From: UBA3700 sp964478025
GTDB lineage: Bacteria; Bacillota; Clostridia; Christensenellales; UBA3700
Direction: 5' to 3'
Assembly: GCA_964478025.1 (NCBI GenBank)
Contig: CAYZGK010000001.1
Location: 62,001-126,000 of the forward strand
Length of the DNA stretch: 64,000 bases
Position 1 is the stretch's first letter; each line of letters begins with the position of its first letter. The notes below the pieces were generated by a model. That model saw only the letters and a list, made by a program, of their open reading frames with translations, did no database searches and had not been told where the DNA came from. The position numbers and the translations under genes are program-made. Shown here in pieces: positions 1-9,400 of the stretch.

Positions 1-1
1 T

Positions 2-229
2 GCTGTATTTTTCTGGATAATACAATTTATATGGCAAATATGCTGGGGTTGTACCATCCAAGAACTTATTATTGTATGGGCTGTAGAATTGTTAGTATTT
101 TGGTGTACTACAAAAAAGCCTTCAAAAATTACAACACAGAGTAAGGATAACTTAGTTCCACCAAATTTTAATGAGGAAGATGAAAAATCTTTAGAATCAA
201 TACTAAATAAAAAGGAGGATGAAAAATAA
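2..229 (+). CDS. C-terminal end of an unidentified membrane protein (partial)
   Basis: An open frame runs from the left edge to a TAA at 227-229. It encodes about 75 residues: a very hydrophobic Trp/Ile-rich segment (first ~38 residues, probably membrane) followed by a charged, acidic tail rich in Glu, Asp and Lys. The stop overlaps the ATG of the MBOAT gene by one base, so it is the preceding member of the same operon. The ribosome-binding site for the next gene (AAAGGAGG, 210-217) lies inside it. The N-terminus is outside the window and the family cannot be named; its position suggests a role in surface polysaccharide assembly or acylation. Confidence 0.6.
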   Translation, partial: AVFFWIIQFIWQICWGCTIQELIIVWAVELLVFWCTTKKPSKITTQSKDNLVPPNFNEEDEKSLESILNKKEDEK

Positions 230-1833
230 TGAGCTTTACATCCGCTTGGTACCTACTTTTTATTGCTATAGTATTTGTCTTATATTACGCACTTCCTAAA
301 AAATATCAATGGGGTGTTTTACTTGCATCATCCTTAGTTTTTTATCTAATAGCAGGTTTTACTTATTTTATTTATTTAGTTGCATCCATCTTAATAACAT
401 ATTTTGTTGGCCTATTTATTGACTTAATGAATAAAAAACAGGAAAAGGAAATATCCTTAAAAGAGAATATAACAAAAGAAGAAAAGAAGAGTATAAAGAA
501 AGCATATAATACTAAAAAAAGTTGGATTTTAGCAGCTGGAATTATTTTAAATTTAGGAATTCTTTTAGTTGTTAAATATATAGATTTTATTTGTGGAAAT
601 GTTGTTTCACTTTTAAATTTAATGGGAGTTAATCTTTCTTGGAATGAATTAAACTTTGTTCTTCCACTTGGTTTATCTTTCTATACATTCCAGTCAATTG
701 GCTATTGTATAGATGTTTATCGTGGAACAATAGAAGCAGAAAAAGACTTATTTAAATATGCATTGTTTATATCATTCTTTCCGCAAATACTTCAAGGTCC
801 AATTGGTAGATATAACACACTATCTCCACAATTATTACAGGAACATAAATTAAATTATGATAATGTTTTTGAAGGAACTCAAAGAATAATTTTAGGATAT
901 TTTAAAAAGATAGCAATTGCAGACTTTGTTGGAATATTTGTTAATGATGTTTTTGCAAATTCAGCAAATGCATTTGGTATAGTTGGCGTCTTAGGTGCAA
1001 TAGGTTATGCAATTCAATTATTTGCCGATTTTTCAGGTTTCATGGACATTGCTTTAGGCTCAGCTAAATTGTTAGGAATAAATCTTGATGAAAACTTTGA
1101 TAGACCATATCTATCAAAAACAATTCCAGAATATTGGAGAAGATGGCATATCTCTTTAGGTGCTTTCTTTAGAGACTATGTATACTACCCACTTCTTAGA
1201 TCAAAATTATGTACTAAACTTTTAAAGAGTAAACATAAAAAACTTGGTTCAATTATTGCTACTTCTTTAAGTTTATTTGTAACATGGTTTTTAATTGGCC
1301 TTTGGCATGGAGCAAGTTGGACATATGTTTTCCATGGAATATTCTACGGTTTAATTATTATAAGTGGACTTATACTAGAGCCTATTTATAAGAAAATAAA
1401 AGAAGTATTACATATATCAAATACAAACAAAGTATTTAATTGCTTCCAGGTTCTTAGAACAATGACAATTGTTTGCTTTGGATATATTTTATTTAGATCA
1501 ACAAGTTTAAGTAATTTTGCAAGTTATATAACTGCTGTGTTTAGTGGTAGTGGTATTAATGAATTTGTAAGCTTTAAAACTATCTTTAATTCTGAAATAG
1601 TAAATATCTATATTTACTGGGCTCAAATAATTATTTTATGTGTTGTTTGGGGAGTTATGAATCACCAATTTATAGATTCTAAGAGTTTACCTGTGGATGA
1701 TGTAAGAGTTTCTATTTGGAGAAAACAAGCTACACTAAATTGTATAATCATGATAGTAATAACAATTGCTTCATTTATCCTTGTAAAATCACTAGGTGGT
1801 CAAACAGGAGGATTTATTTACTTCGATTTTTAG
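229..1833 (+). CDS. MBOAT family membrane O-acyltransferase (DltB/AlgI-like)
   Basis: This 534-residue polytopic protein has the hallmarks of the MBOAT family. The conserved WRRWHISLGAFFRDY block lies near residues 303-317, and the invariant catalytic His is in LWHGASW (His360). The family moves an acyl group, usually acetyl, from a cytoplasmic donor across the membrane to an acceptor on an extracellular polysaccharide or teichoic acid. A strong RBS (AAAGGAGG) sits about 11 nt before the ATG. The next two genes encode SGNH-type secreted proteins, the usual partners (AlgI with AlgJ/AlgX, DltB with DltD). No dltA or dltC homologue is visible, so acetylation of an exopolysaccharide is more likely than D-alanylation. 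The acceptor cannot be read from the sequence. Confidence 0.93.
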   Translation: MSFTSAWYLLFIAIVFVLYYALPKKYQWGVLLASSLVFYLIAGFTYFIYLVASILITYFVGLFIDLMNKKQEKEISLKENITKEEKKSIKKAYNTKKSWILAAGIILNLGILLVVKYIDFICGNVVSLLNLMGVNLSWNELNFVLPLGLSFYTFQSIGYCIDVYRGTIEAEKDLFKYALFISFFPQILQGPIGRYNTLSPQLLQEHKLNYDNVFEGTQRIILGYFKKIAIADFVGIFVNDVFANSANAFGIVGVLGAIGYAIQLFADFSGFMDIALGSAKLLGINLDENFDRPYLSKTIPEYWRRWHISLGAFFRDYVYYPLLRSKLCTKLLKSKHKKLGSIIATSLSLFVTWFLIGLWHGASWTYVFHGIFYGLIIISGLILEPIYKKIKEVLHISNTNKVFNCFQVLRTMTIVCFGYILFRSTSLSNFASYITAVFSGSGINEFVSFKTIFNSEIVNIYIYWAQIIILCVVWGVMNHQFIDSKSLPVDDVRVSIWRKQATLNCIIMIVITIASFILVKSLGGQTGGFIYFDF

Positions 1834-1834
1834 C

Positions 1835-2848
1835 ATGAAAAAAGTAGTTAGTTATTTGTTAATAATATTTTTAGCTATTTTAATTCCGTTTACTGCAATA
1901 ACAGGAATCGTCTTATTATATCCAGATTACTATCAAAATTCTTACGCAAGATCCTTAGCCCTTCAATACAATTATTTAAAAGAAACACAAAATACTCAAA
2001 GAATAGTGTTTGTTGGTACATCATCTTTAGTTTTCGGAATCGATGTAGATATGATTGAAAAAGAGTTTAAAAATAAAGGTTACAATGCTGTTGTATTATT
2101 TGGTTCATATGGCGCAATAGGTAATGAATGTATTTTAGATTGGACAAGAAAATATATAACACCAGGTGATCTAGTAATTTATATGTACGATATGTACGAT
2201 TATGCTATGAATCCATATTTTTCTTCAACTTTAACAATTGAAGGAACATTTAGAAACTATGAAATGTTTTCAGATTTAAACTCAAGAGATAAGTGTCAAT
2301 ACCTAGCTCATCTTCCTACTTATATGAAGGATAATATTTATTCATATAATCAAGCTAAAAGACCAAGACAGTATAGAACTTGTTATACAATCACTTCATT
2401 TGACGAAAAGGGAAGGCTAACATATTTTAGAGAATCAAATACTATGGGTGGTATTAATAAGGAAGAACAAACTATATGTTATATAAGTCCTAGTATGATA
2501 AATCCGGAGTGGACTTCTTATATAAACGACTGGGCAGATGAATTAAGAGAAAATAGAGCTGTTGTATATTTTAGTTATGGACCTATGGATAAGGATTTGT
2601 GTATGCATAAGGATACAACTAAAGAAAGCGTTGAATCGTTTTGTAGTGAATGGGAAGAACAAATAGGGATAGAATCTATTAATAATATGTGGGATTGCTA
2701 TCTTCCAGATTCTTATTTTTATGATAGCGTTTATCACTTAAATTCATATGGGGCTCAATATTTTACTTCTTATATGATAAGAAATATAGAAATGCAAATA
2801 TATGGTGAAACAAATTATGAAATTGTAATTCCAAGTGAGATAGCATAA
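1835..2848 (+). CDS. Membrane-anchored SGNH-fold protein, likely O-acyltransferase partner (copy 1)
   Basis: The protein has 337 residues, with an N-terminal membrane anchor (residues ~4-25) followed by an extracellular domain. The motif VGTSSLVFG (around residues 60-68) resembles the nucleophile block of SGNH/DltD proteins. YDSVYHLNSYG near the end (Asp297, His301) resembles the catalytic Asp-His block. I chose ATG 1835, which gives a clean N-terminal anchor, over a GTG at 1796 that overlaps the MBOAT gene. The GGAGG at 1807-1811 is farther away than usual. It is about half identical in pattern to the next gene, so the two are a tandem duplication. Inferred role: transfer of acyl groups delivered by the MBOAT protein to a surface glycan. 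No enzymatic activity can be proven here. Confidence 0.75.
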   Translation: MKKVVSYLLIIFLAILIPFTAITGIVLLYPDYYQNSYARSLALQYNYLKETQNTQRIVFVGTSSLVFGIDVDMIEKEFKNKGYNAVVLFGSYGAIGNECILDWTRKYITPGDLVIYMYDMYDYAMNPYFSSTLTIEGTFRNYEMFSDLNSRDKCQYLAHLPTYMKDNIYSYNQAKRPRQYRTCYTITSFDEKGRLTYFRESNTMGGINKEEQTICYISPSMINPEWTSYINDWADELRENRAVVYFSYGPMDKDLCMHKDTTKESVESFCSEWEEQIGIESINNMWDCYLPDSYFYDSVYHLNSYGAQYFTSYMIRNIEMQIYGETNYEIVIPSEIA

Positions 2849-3895
2849 ATGACAAAAAAAACGAAAGCCATAATTTATATAACTTGTCTTATTCTATTAG
2901 TTTTAATACCAATAGGTGGAATGGCTTGTTTTATAATGTGTGCCGATGTATATAGTGATTCCTATGAAAGAGGATTACAAATACAATATAACTACCTAAA
3001 AAACACAAAGGGTGAAGAAAGAATAGTATTTGTTGGAAGTTCGTCGCTTCTTTTTGGAATTAATGCAGAGGATATAGAAAAAGAATTTAATAAAAAAGTA
3101 GTAATATTTGGCTCATATGGAGCTGTTGGAAATACAGTTATGCTAGATTGGGTAGAGCCTTATGTAACTAGTAAAGATATTGTTATTTTTATGTATGATA
3201 TCTATAGAGGTTCTATGCCAATATATTTTACGCCAGATATTGCAATTAAAGCTTCTATAAATTCTCCATCAATGTTTAAAGATTTAAGTGAAAAAAATAA
3301 GGCCAATTATATTGCTGGTCTTACTGAATATTTAAAAGATGTTTGTGCAAGACTATACAATCATTCTTCTATAAACTATGAAAATACAGTTTATTCTATT
3401 AGATCTTTTGACGAAAAAGGCCGACTTAATTATTTTAGAGAAGCTAATATAATGGAAGGAAAAACAAATAAAGAGACAACTTATATAGGCCCTAGTATTA
3501 TAAAAGAAGAACTTACTTCTTATATAAAAGACTGGGCTAATAAATTAAGACAAAAAGGAGCAAAAATTTTATTTGCTTATGGCCCTTATAATGATATTTC
3601 AAAAAATTTATTAACAACAACATCAAGCATAAAAGCCTTTGAAGAAAAATGGGAAGAGCAAATAGATATAGAGGCAATAAATAGCCTTGTAGATACAAAA
3701 CTATCTTATAGATTATTCTACAATGAGGATTTTCACTTAAATTCTTATGGGGCTGATTTCTTTACTCAAATAATCATAAAAGACATTTATGAAAGTTCCT
3801 TGTATAATATATTTACTTATTCAATAAAAATATCGGATAATGTGCCAGGTTCAATGAAGAAGGATATGGAAAATTATGTTGCCTCAAGATTTTAA
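2849..3895 (+). CDS. Membrane-anchored SGNH-fold protein, likely O-acyltransferase partner (copy 2)
   Basis: This is a 348-residue paralogue of the preceding gene. Its ATG follows the previous stop codon directly, so translation is probably coupled. It has an N-terminal membrane segment (residues ~8-30), the nucleophile-like motif VGSSSLLFG (around 62-70) and the C-terminal block FHLNSYGADFF with His296. Where copy 1 has Asp four residues before this His, copy 2 has Asn292, although Asp294 is nearby. The catalytic acid may therefore be altered. The shared blocks RIVFVG, SYGA(I/V)GN, FDEKGRL and WEEQI confirm duplication. Two non-identical partners for one MBOAT could acylate different positions or acceptors. 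Confidence 0.75.
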   Translation: MTKKTKAIIYITCLILLVLIPIGGMACFIMCADVYSDSYERGLQIQYNYLKNTKGEERIVFVGSSSLLFGINAEDIEKEFNKKVVIFGSYGAVGNTVMLDWVEPYVTSKDIVIFMYDIYRGSMPIYFTPDIAIKASINSPSMFKDLSEKNKANYIAGLTEYLKDVCARLYNHSSINYENTVYSIRSFDEKGRLNYFREANIMEGKTNKETTYIGPSIIKEELTSYIKDWANKLRQKGAKILFAYGPYNDISKNLLTTTSSIKAFEEKWEEQIDIEAINSLVDTKLSYRLFYNEDFHLNSYGADFFTQIIIKDIYESSLYNIFTYSIKISDNVPGSMKKDMENYVASRF

Positions 3896-5144
3896 AGAAG
3901 ATATAAAATTAATTTTAAATAATGAGTATGATGACTTTATATCTACCTATAATGAAGAAAGTTTTAAAGGATTAAGAATAAATACTTTAAAGCTTAAAAA
4001 TAAAGACATATTGCCATTTTCATTAACTAGTATTCCATGGTGTAATGAGGGTTTTTATTATACAAGTAAGGATACACCTGGTAAGCATGTATACCATGAA
4101 ATGGGGCTTTATTATATCCAAGAACCAAGTGCAATGATGGTTGCAAAAAATCTTGAAATAAATGAAGGAGATTTTGTTTTAGATATGTGCGCAGCACCTG
4201 GTGGAAAAAGTACACAAGCTGCAGCATATTTAAATAATCAAGGTTTAATAGTATCAAACGAAATAATTCCAAATAGAGCTAAAGTACTTTCCTCTAATAT
4301 TGAAAGAATGGGAATTAAAAATGCAGTAGTTGTTAGCGAAGATACATCAAAATTAAAAAAGAGATTTAAAAATTTTTTCAATAAAATAATTGTAGATGCG
4401 CCATGCTCTGGAGAAGGTATGTTTAGAAAAATACCTGAGGCTGTTAATGAGTGGTCTAGAGAAAATGTTTTAATGTGCGCAGAAAGACAAAAAGAAATTC
4501 TAAAAAATGCAGTGGAACTATTGCAAGAAAACGGAAGAATAATCTATTCAACTTGTACTTTTTCATTGCAAGAAGATGAAAATATTGTAGAGTGGTTTTT
4601 AAGCGAATATACCGATTTTAAATTAGTAAAATCACATAAGCTTTGGCCTCATAAAGAAAAAGGTGAGGGGCACTTCTTTGCTTTATTTGAAAGGGGAGAT
4701 TTAAGTAAATCAAATTTAAATTTACCAATAAAAAAGGTAAAGCAAAATCCAGATTTTGTTAAATTTGTAAAAGAATTTTTAAATGTAAATATAGAATATA
4801 ATACACAATTTGGAGATAATCTATACCTATCTCCTATAGATAAATTAGATGGCCTAAAAGTCTTAAGATGTGGTCTTCATTTAGGCGAATTAAAGAAAAA
4901 TAGATTTGAGCCATCTCACTCTCTTGCTCTTGCATTAAAAAGAGAAGATTTTAAAAATGTAATAGATTTAAACTCTCAAGATAAAGAAGTTTATAAATTC
5001 TTACAAGGAGAAGCAATAGAAACATCTATAAAAGGATGGGGAGTTGTGTGCGTGGATGGTTATCCTCTTGGCTGGTTTAAGGGAGATGGCACTTTAGCAA
5101 AAAATCATTATCCAAAGGGGTTAAGGAAAGAGATTGAATACTAA
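3876..5144 (+). CDS. RsmB/NOP family rRNA (cytosine-C5) methyltransferase, RsmF-like
   Basis: This 422-residue SAM-dependent RNA m5C methyltransferase shows the SAM site DMCAAPGGKS (residues 103-112), motif IV DAPCSGEG (Cys177) and motif VI STCTFS with the catalytic Cys227. The C-terminal ~140 residues match the PUA-like RNA-binding extension of RsmF-type enzymes (ending in GWFKGDGTLAKNHYPKGLR). There is no N-terminal NusB domain, so it is not RsmB itself. It starts at ATG 3876, overlapping the preceding gene by 20 bases in another frame. The target is probably 16S rRNA; the exact cytosine cannot be given. Confidence 0.9.
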   Translation: MLPQDFKEDIKLILNNEYDDFISTYNEESFKGLRINTLKLKNKDILPFSLTSIPWCNEGFYYTSKDTPGKHVYHEMGLYYIQEPSAMMVAKNLEINEGDFVLDMCAAPGGKSTQAAAYLNNQGLIVSNEIIPNRAKVLSSNIERMGIKNAVVVSEDTSKLKKRFKNFFNKIIVDAPCSGEGMFRKIPEAVNEWSRENVLMCAERQKEILKNAVELLQENGRIIYSTCTFSLQEDENIVEWFLSEYTDFKLVKSHKLWPHKEKGEGHFFALFERGDLSKSNLNLPIKKVKQNPDFVKFVKEFLNVNIEYNTQFGDNLYLSPIDKLDGLKVLRCGLHLGELKKNRFEPSHSLALALKREDFKNVIDLNSQDKEVYKFLQGEAIETSIKGWGVVCVDGYPLGWFKGDGTLAKNHYPKGLRKEIEY

Positions 5145-5241
5145 ATATTATAAATGTATAATATTTAATTGACGAAAAACAAAAATAAGAATTTTAAGTA
5201 TTCTTTAGTTAATAAAAATATAATTTTAGTGAGGTTGAAAA

Positions 5242-6432
5242 ATGATTTCAAAAAAGATGGTAGGTTTAGTAAAAGGCTCTTCAGTTATTAGAGCAATGTT
5301 TGAAGAAGGAAAACAAATGGCTGCAAAATATGGTGCAGAAAATGTTTTCGACTTTTCTTTAGGCAATCCAAATGTTGCTGCTCCAAAGGCAGTTAATGAA
5401 AATATAAAGAAGATAGTTGACTTAGTTGATCCAGTTGTTCTTCATGGATATATGAGCAATTCTGGATATGAAGATGTAAGAAGCGCTATTGCAAACTCTA
5501 TCAATAAAAGATTTAGTACAAACTTTAATGAAAACAATATTGTTATGACAGTTGGAGCTGCAGGTGGCTTAAATGTTATCTTTAAAACACTTTTAGATCC
5601 AGATGATGAAGTTATAACTTTTGCTCCATTTTTTGGTGAATATAAAAATTATGTATCAAATTTTGATGCAAATTTAGTTGTAGTAAATCCAAACCCTCCA
5701 ACATTTGAACCAAATTATGAGGATTTTGAAAATAAAATTACTAGCAAGACAAAAGCTATCATTATAAATAACCCTAATAACCCAACAGGTATTATTTATA
5801 AAAAAGAATGGATTGAAAAAATTGCTGCAATTCTTGAGAAAAAACAAAAAGAATATAAAACAAGTATTTACCTAATTTCAGATGAACCATATAGAGAACT
5901 AGTTTATTCAGATATAGAAGTTCCATATTTAACAAAGTATTATAGAAATACTATTGTAGGTTATTCTTATTCTAAATCTTTATCTCTACCTGGCGAGAGA
6001 ATTGGTTATCTTGTAATTCCAAATGAAATTGATGATTATAAAGATGTTTTTGCAGCAGCAGGTGTTGCTACAAGAATATTAGGATTTGTTAATGCTCCAT
6101 CTTTACAACAAAAATTAATTAAAGAGTGTTTAAATGAAAAAACAGATGTCGAAGCATATAACAAAAATAGAGTAGAACTATATAATGGTTTAACAAAACT
6201 TGGATTCGAGTGCGTTGAACCTGAAGGAGCTTTCTATTTATTTATGAAAACTCCAACTGAGGACGACTTTGAATTTGTAAATGAGGCAAAAAAATATAAT
6301 ATCTTAGTAGTTCCAGCTTCTTCCTTTGGATGTAAAGGCTATGTAAGAATTGCATATTGTGTGTCTTATAAAACAATAGTAAATTCTCTTCCTCAATTTG
6401 AAAAACTAGCAAAATTTTATAATTTAAAGTAG
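5242..6432 (+). CDS. Pyridoxal-phosphate aminotransferase, class I/II
   Basis: This 396-residue fold-type I aminotransferase carries the PLP Schiff-base lysine in SYSKSLSLPGERIGY (Lys245). The preceding motifs NNPNNPTG and SDEPYREL are the usual PLP-phosphate and ring-binding blocks. It starts at ATG 5242 after GAGG (5231-5234). Family members transaminate aspartate, aromatic or branched amino acids, and the sequence alone does not settle the substrate. The next gene begins 7 bases after the stop, but that gene encodes a secreted surface protein, so co-function is not implied. Confidence 0.92.
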   Translation: MISKKMVGLVKGSSVIRAMFEEGKQMAAKYGAENVFDFSLGNPNVAAPKAVNENIKKIVDLVDPVVLHGYMSNSGYEDVRSAIANSINKRFSTNFNENNIVMTVGAAGGLNVIFKTLLDPDDEVITFAPFFGEYKNYVSNFDANLVVVNPNPPTFEPNYEDFENKITSKTKAIIINNPNNPTGIIYKKEWIEKIAAILEKKQKEYKTSIYLISDEPYRELVYSDIEVPYLTKYYRNTIVGYSYSKSLSLPGERIGYLVIPNEIDDYKDVFAAAGVATRILGFVNAPSLQQKLIKECLNEKTDVEAYNKNRVELYNGLTKLGFECVEPEGAFYLFMKTPTEDDFEFVNEAKKYNILVVPASSFGCKGYVRIAYCVSYKTIVNSLPQFEKLAKFYNLK

Positions 6433-6439
6433 AGGAAAA

Positions 6440-9400
6440 ATGAAAAAGAAATTATCAGTATTATTAATAATTGTATTAGCAATTGTACTTATATGTACAA
6501 CGTCTGTTTGTTTTGCAGATAGTGAAGAAGCTTCAAGCGTTTCTTCAACAACTCTAACCTCGCTTGCCGGAGAGGAGATAGATATTAGTAATATTGAAAA
6601 TTACTTAACTGAAAATATATTAAATGCTTCATTAGACGAAACGGTTAGAGTAATTGTTAAATATAACGATGAAAAGAGCCATAATATAGTTGATGATCTA
6701 AAAACACTTGGATGTGAGGTAACACTAAATTATACATATTCAAAATTCTTTACCGGAAGTTCAATAACTATACTTTCACAAGATATATTAAGCTTATCTA
6801 ATTTATCTTATGTAAAGAGCGTTTCGATATGTCCACAATATACTGTTTTATCAACCTATTCATCATCCTCTGGTACAAATGAAGGTATTATAGATAATAC
6901 TACATCATATCAAGGAGACGGAATGGTAGTTGCTGTTATTGATGGATCGTTTGATGTAACTCATGAGGCTTTTTCTAATATATCTTCAACATCTTTAACT
7001 ATTACAAAAGATACTTATTCCCAAAGTTTAATTAAGAGTTTAAATTCATACTCATTATCAGGTGCTACGGCTGCTGATTTATATTTATCAGATAAAATTG
7101 TATACGCTTATGATTATGGTGAATACGATGTTGATGTATATGACGCAACTTTATCTCATGGTACTCATGTAGCTGGAATTTTAGCAGGAAATTCATCTAC
7201 CTTTAAAGGAGTAGTTCCAAATGCACAATTAGCATTAATGAAGGTTGCTGATTCTGAAGGCATAATGTATGATGATTCAATTATTTCAGCACTTGAGGAT
7301 TGTCTAACTTTAAATGTTGATGTAGTTAATATGTCACTAGGATCTAATGGCGGATTTAGTTATAAAGATGATGACGGAATGATGCTAGCTATAGATAAAC
7401 TAGAAAGCCAAGGAATAACAGTTGTTTGTGCTGCTGGTAACGCAACAACAAGTGCTGTTGGGGGTGAGAGTGGAGATTTGGCCGATGAGGCAAACATAGA
7501 TAATAGTGCAGTTTGTTCTCCAGCTACATATGCTTCTTCTTATTCTATAGGTAGTGCTGCTGAAATAAAATATATGATGGTAGGCTCTTCAAAAATAGAA
7601 TACAATGATGTTTATTACTATAAAACCTCATCAGATGGTGATTTTTATAATGATTTTGTATCTTCAGGTTCACTAGATTACATCATCTTAAAAAATAGCG
7701 ATGATATAGCATATGGCAAAGAGAGTGATTACGAGGGATTAGATGTAACAAATAAAATAGTAGTTGTACAAAGATCTGCCGATATGACAGTAACTGAAAA
7801 AATAGCAATAGCTAAAGAAAAAGGTGCAGAAGGTGTAATTATTGTTAATAATACTGAAGGCTCAGTAAATTTTGGAGTTCAAGGCTCAGATACCGTACCA
7901 ACTATTTCAGTAACATCAAGCGTAGGTAAAATATTAATACAAAACGCTATTTCAAATGAAGGTACTCTTACATTAGATTCATCATATTATTATTCTGGAA
8001 TTTCAAGTTTTTCTTCAAGAGGAGTAAATGACGATTTAACTTTAGGTATAGATGTTGTTGCATATGGAACAGGGATTTACTCTTTAGGATTAGATCAAAG
8101 TTATATGACAAACTCTGGAACATCAATGGCCTCACCAAATGCGGCTGGTGCATTTACTGTTATAAAACAATATGTAAAAGCAAATGCTTCAACATTCGGC
8201 ATAGATGCTACAAATAAAATTGAAATATCGACAGTTGCCTCACGACTTTTAATGTCAAATACAACACTTCTTACAGACATTAATGGAGTGTTATATTCAC
8301 CACGTTCACAAGGTGCAGGACTTGTAGATATAAATAAGGCAACAAGTACATTATCTTACATTACAACTTTTGATAGTGATGGTAATGAAATAGATAAAAC
8401 AAAAATTGAACTTGGAGATAACGTAAGTAATTCATTTGTATTAAAACTAAAGGTTTCTAACTTTAGTACAACAAGTGAGACTTATGAAATTTCAGCAAAC
8501 GTATTAACAGAAGCTCTAACAGAAGATAATAAAATGAGCGGACTTGATGAAGAGTTAACTTTTGCAATTATAAACGTTAAAAATGGAAACTTTAGCAATA
8601 ATAAATGGACTGTAACTGTTGATGCTGGGTCAAGTGCTGAAATTGAAATTACAATTGCATTAGATAGCAGTGCAATGCTTATTCTAGATAAATTCACAAA
8701 CGGAACATATGTTGAAGGTTATGTTTATCTAAATGGAATTAATAATACATTAACTTGTCCATTTATTGGATTCTATGGCGACTGGGACGATGCTTCTATG
8801 TTAGATATAACAGCATACGATGAGGCAAATGGAAGTGAAGCAGCAATGAGAGCTTCTACATCTTATGGTATATATGCAGGAAGTTATTACATCCCTATGG
8901 GTGAGTATGCATATGAAGTTGCAGAAGGTTATGAAAAACCAACAGCTAACGAAGAATATTCAGCTCTATCAATTTATTCTTCTTCAATGTATGCTCTTGG
9001 TTATATCCAACTTGGATTACTTAGAAATGCAGAGAGAATTGAACTTGTTGTGTCTGATTCAGTAACAGGAAGCGTTTTAACTACTGGAACAATAGATTAT
9101 GCAACTAAGACAATGTATTTTTCAGCTTATGGCATGCTTTATGGTGGAGATTTAACATTAACAATTTCTCCATATAAGTTAGGGTTAAGCAATAACGGAA
9201 AATATAATGTTACATTAAACATTTATAGAACATATGATGAGGAAAGTGAAAAAAATACAATTTCAGACACATATACACAAAACTTCTATGTAGATTATGA
9301 ATTACCTGAAATTACAGATATAAAATATACAACAGAAAATGGAAAGGTTTATGCAAATATTGAAATGTATGATAACCACTACATTCAAGCAATAGGAATT

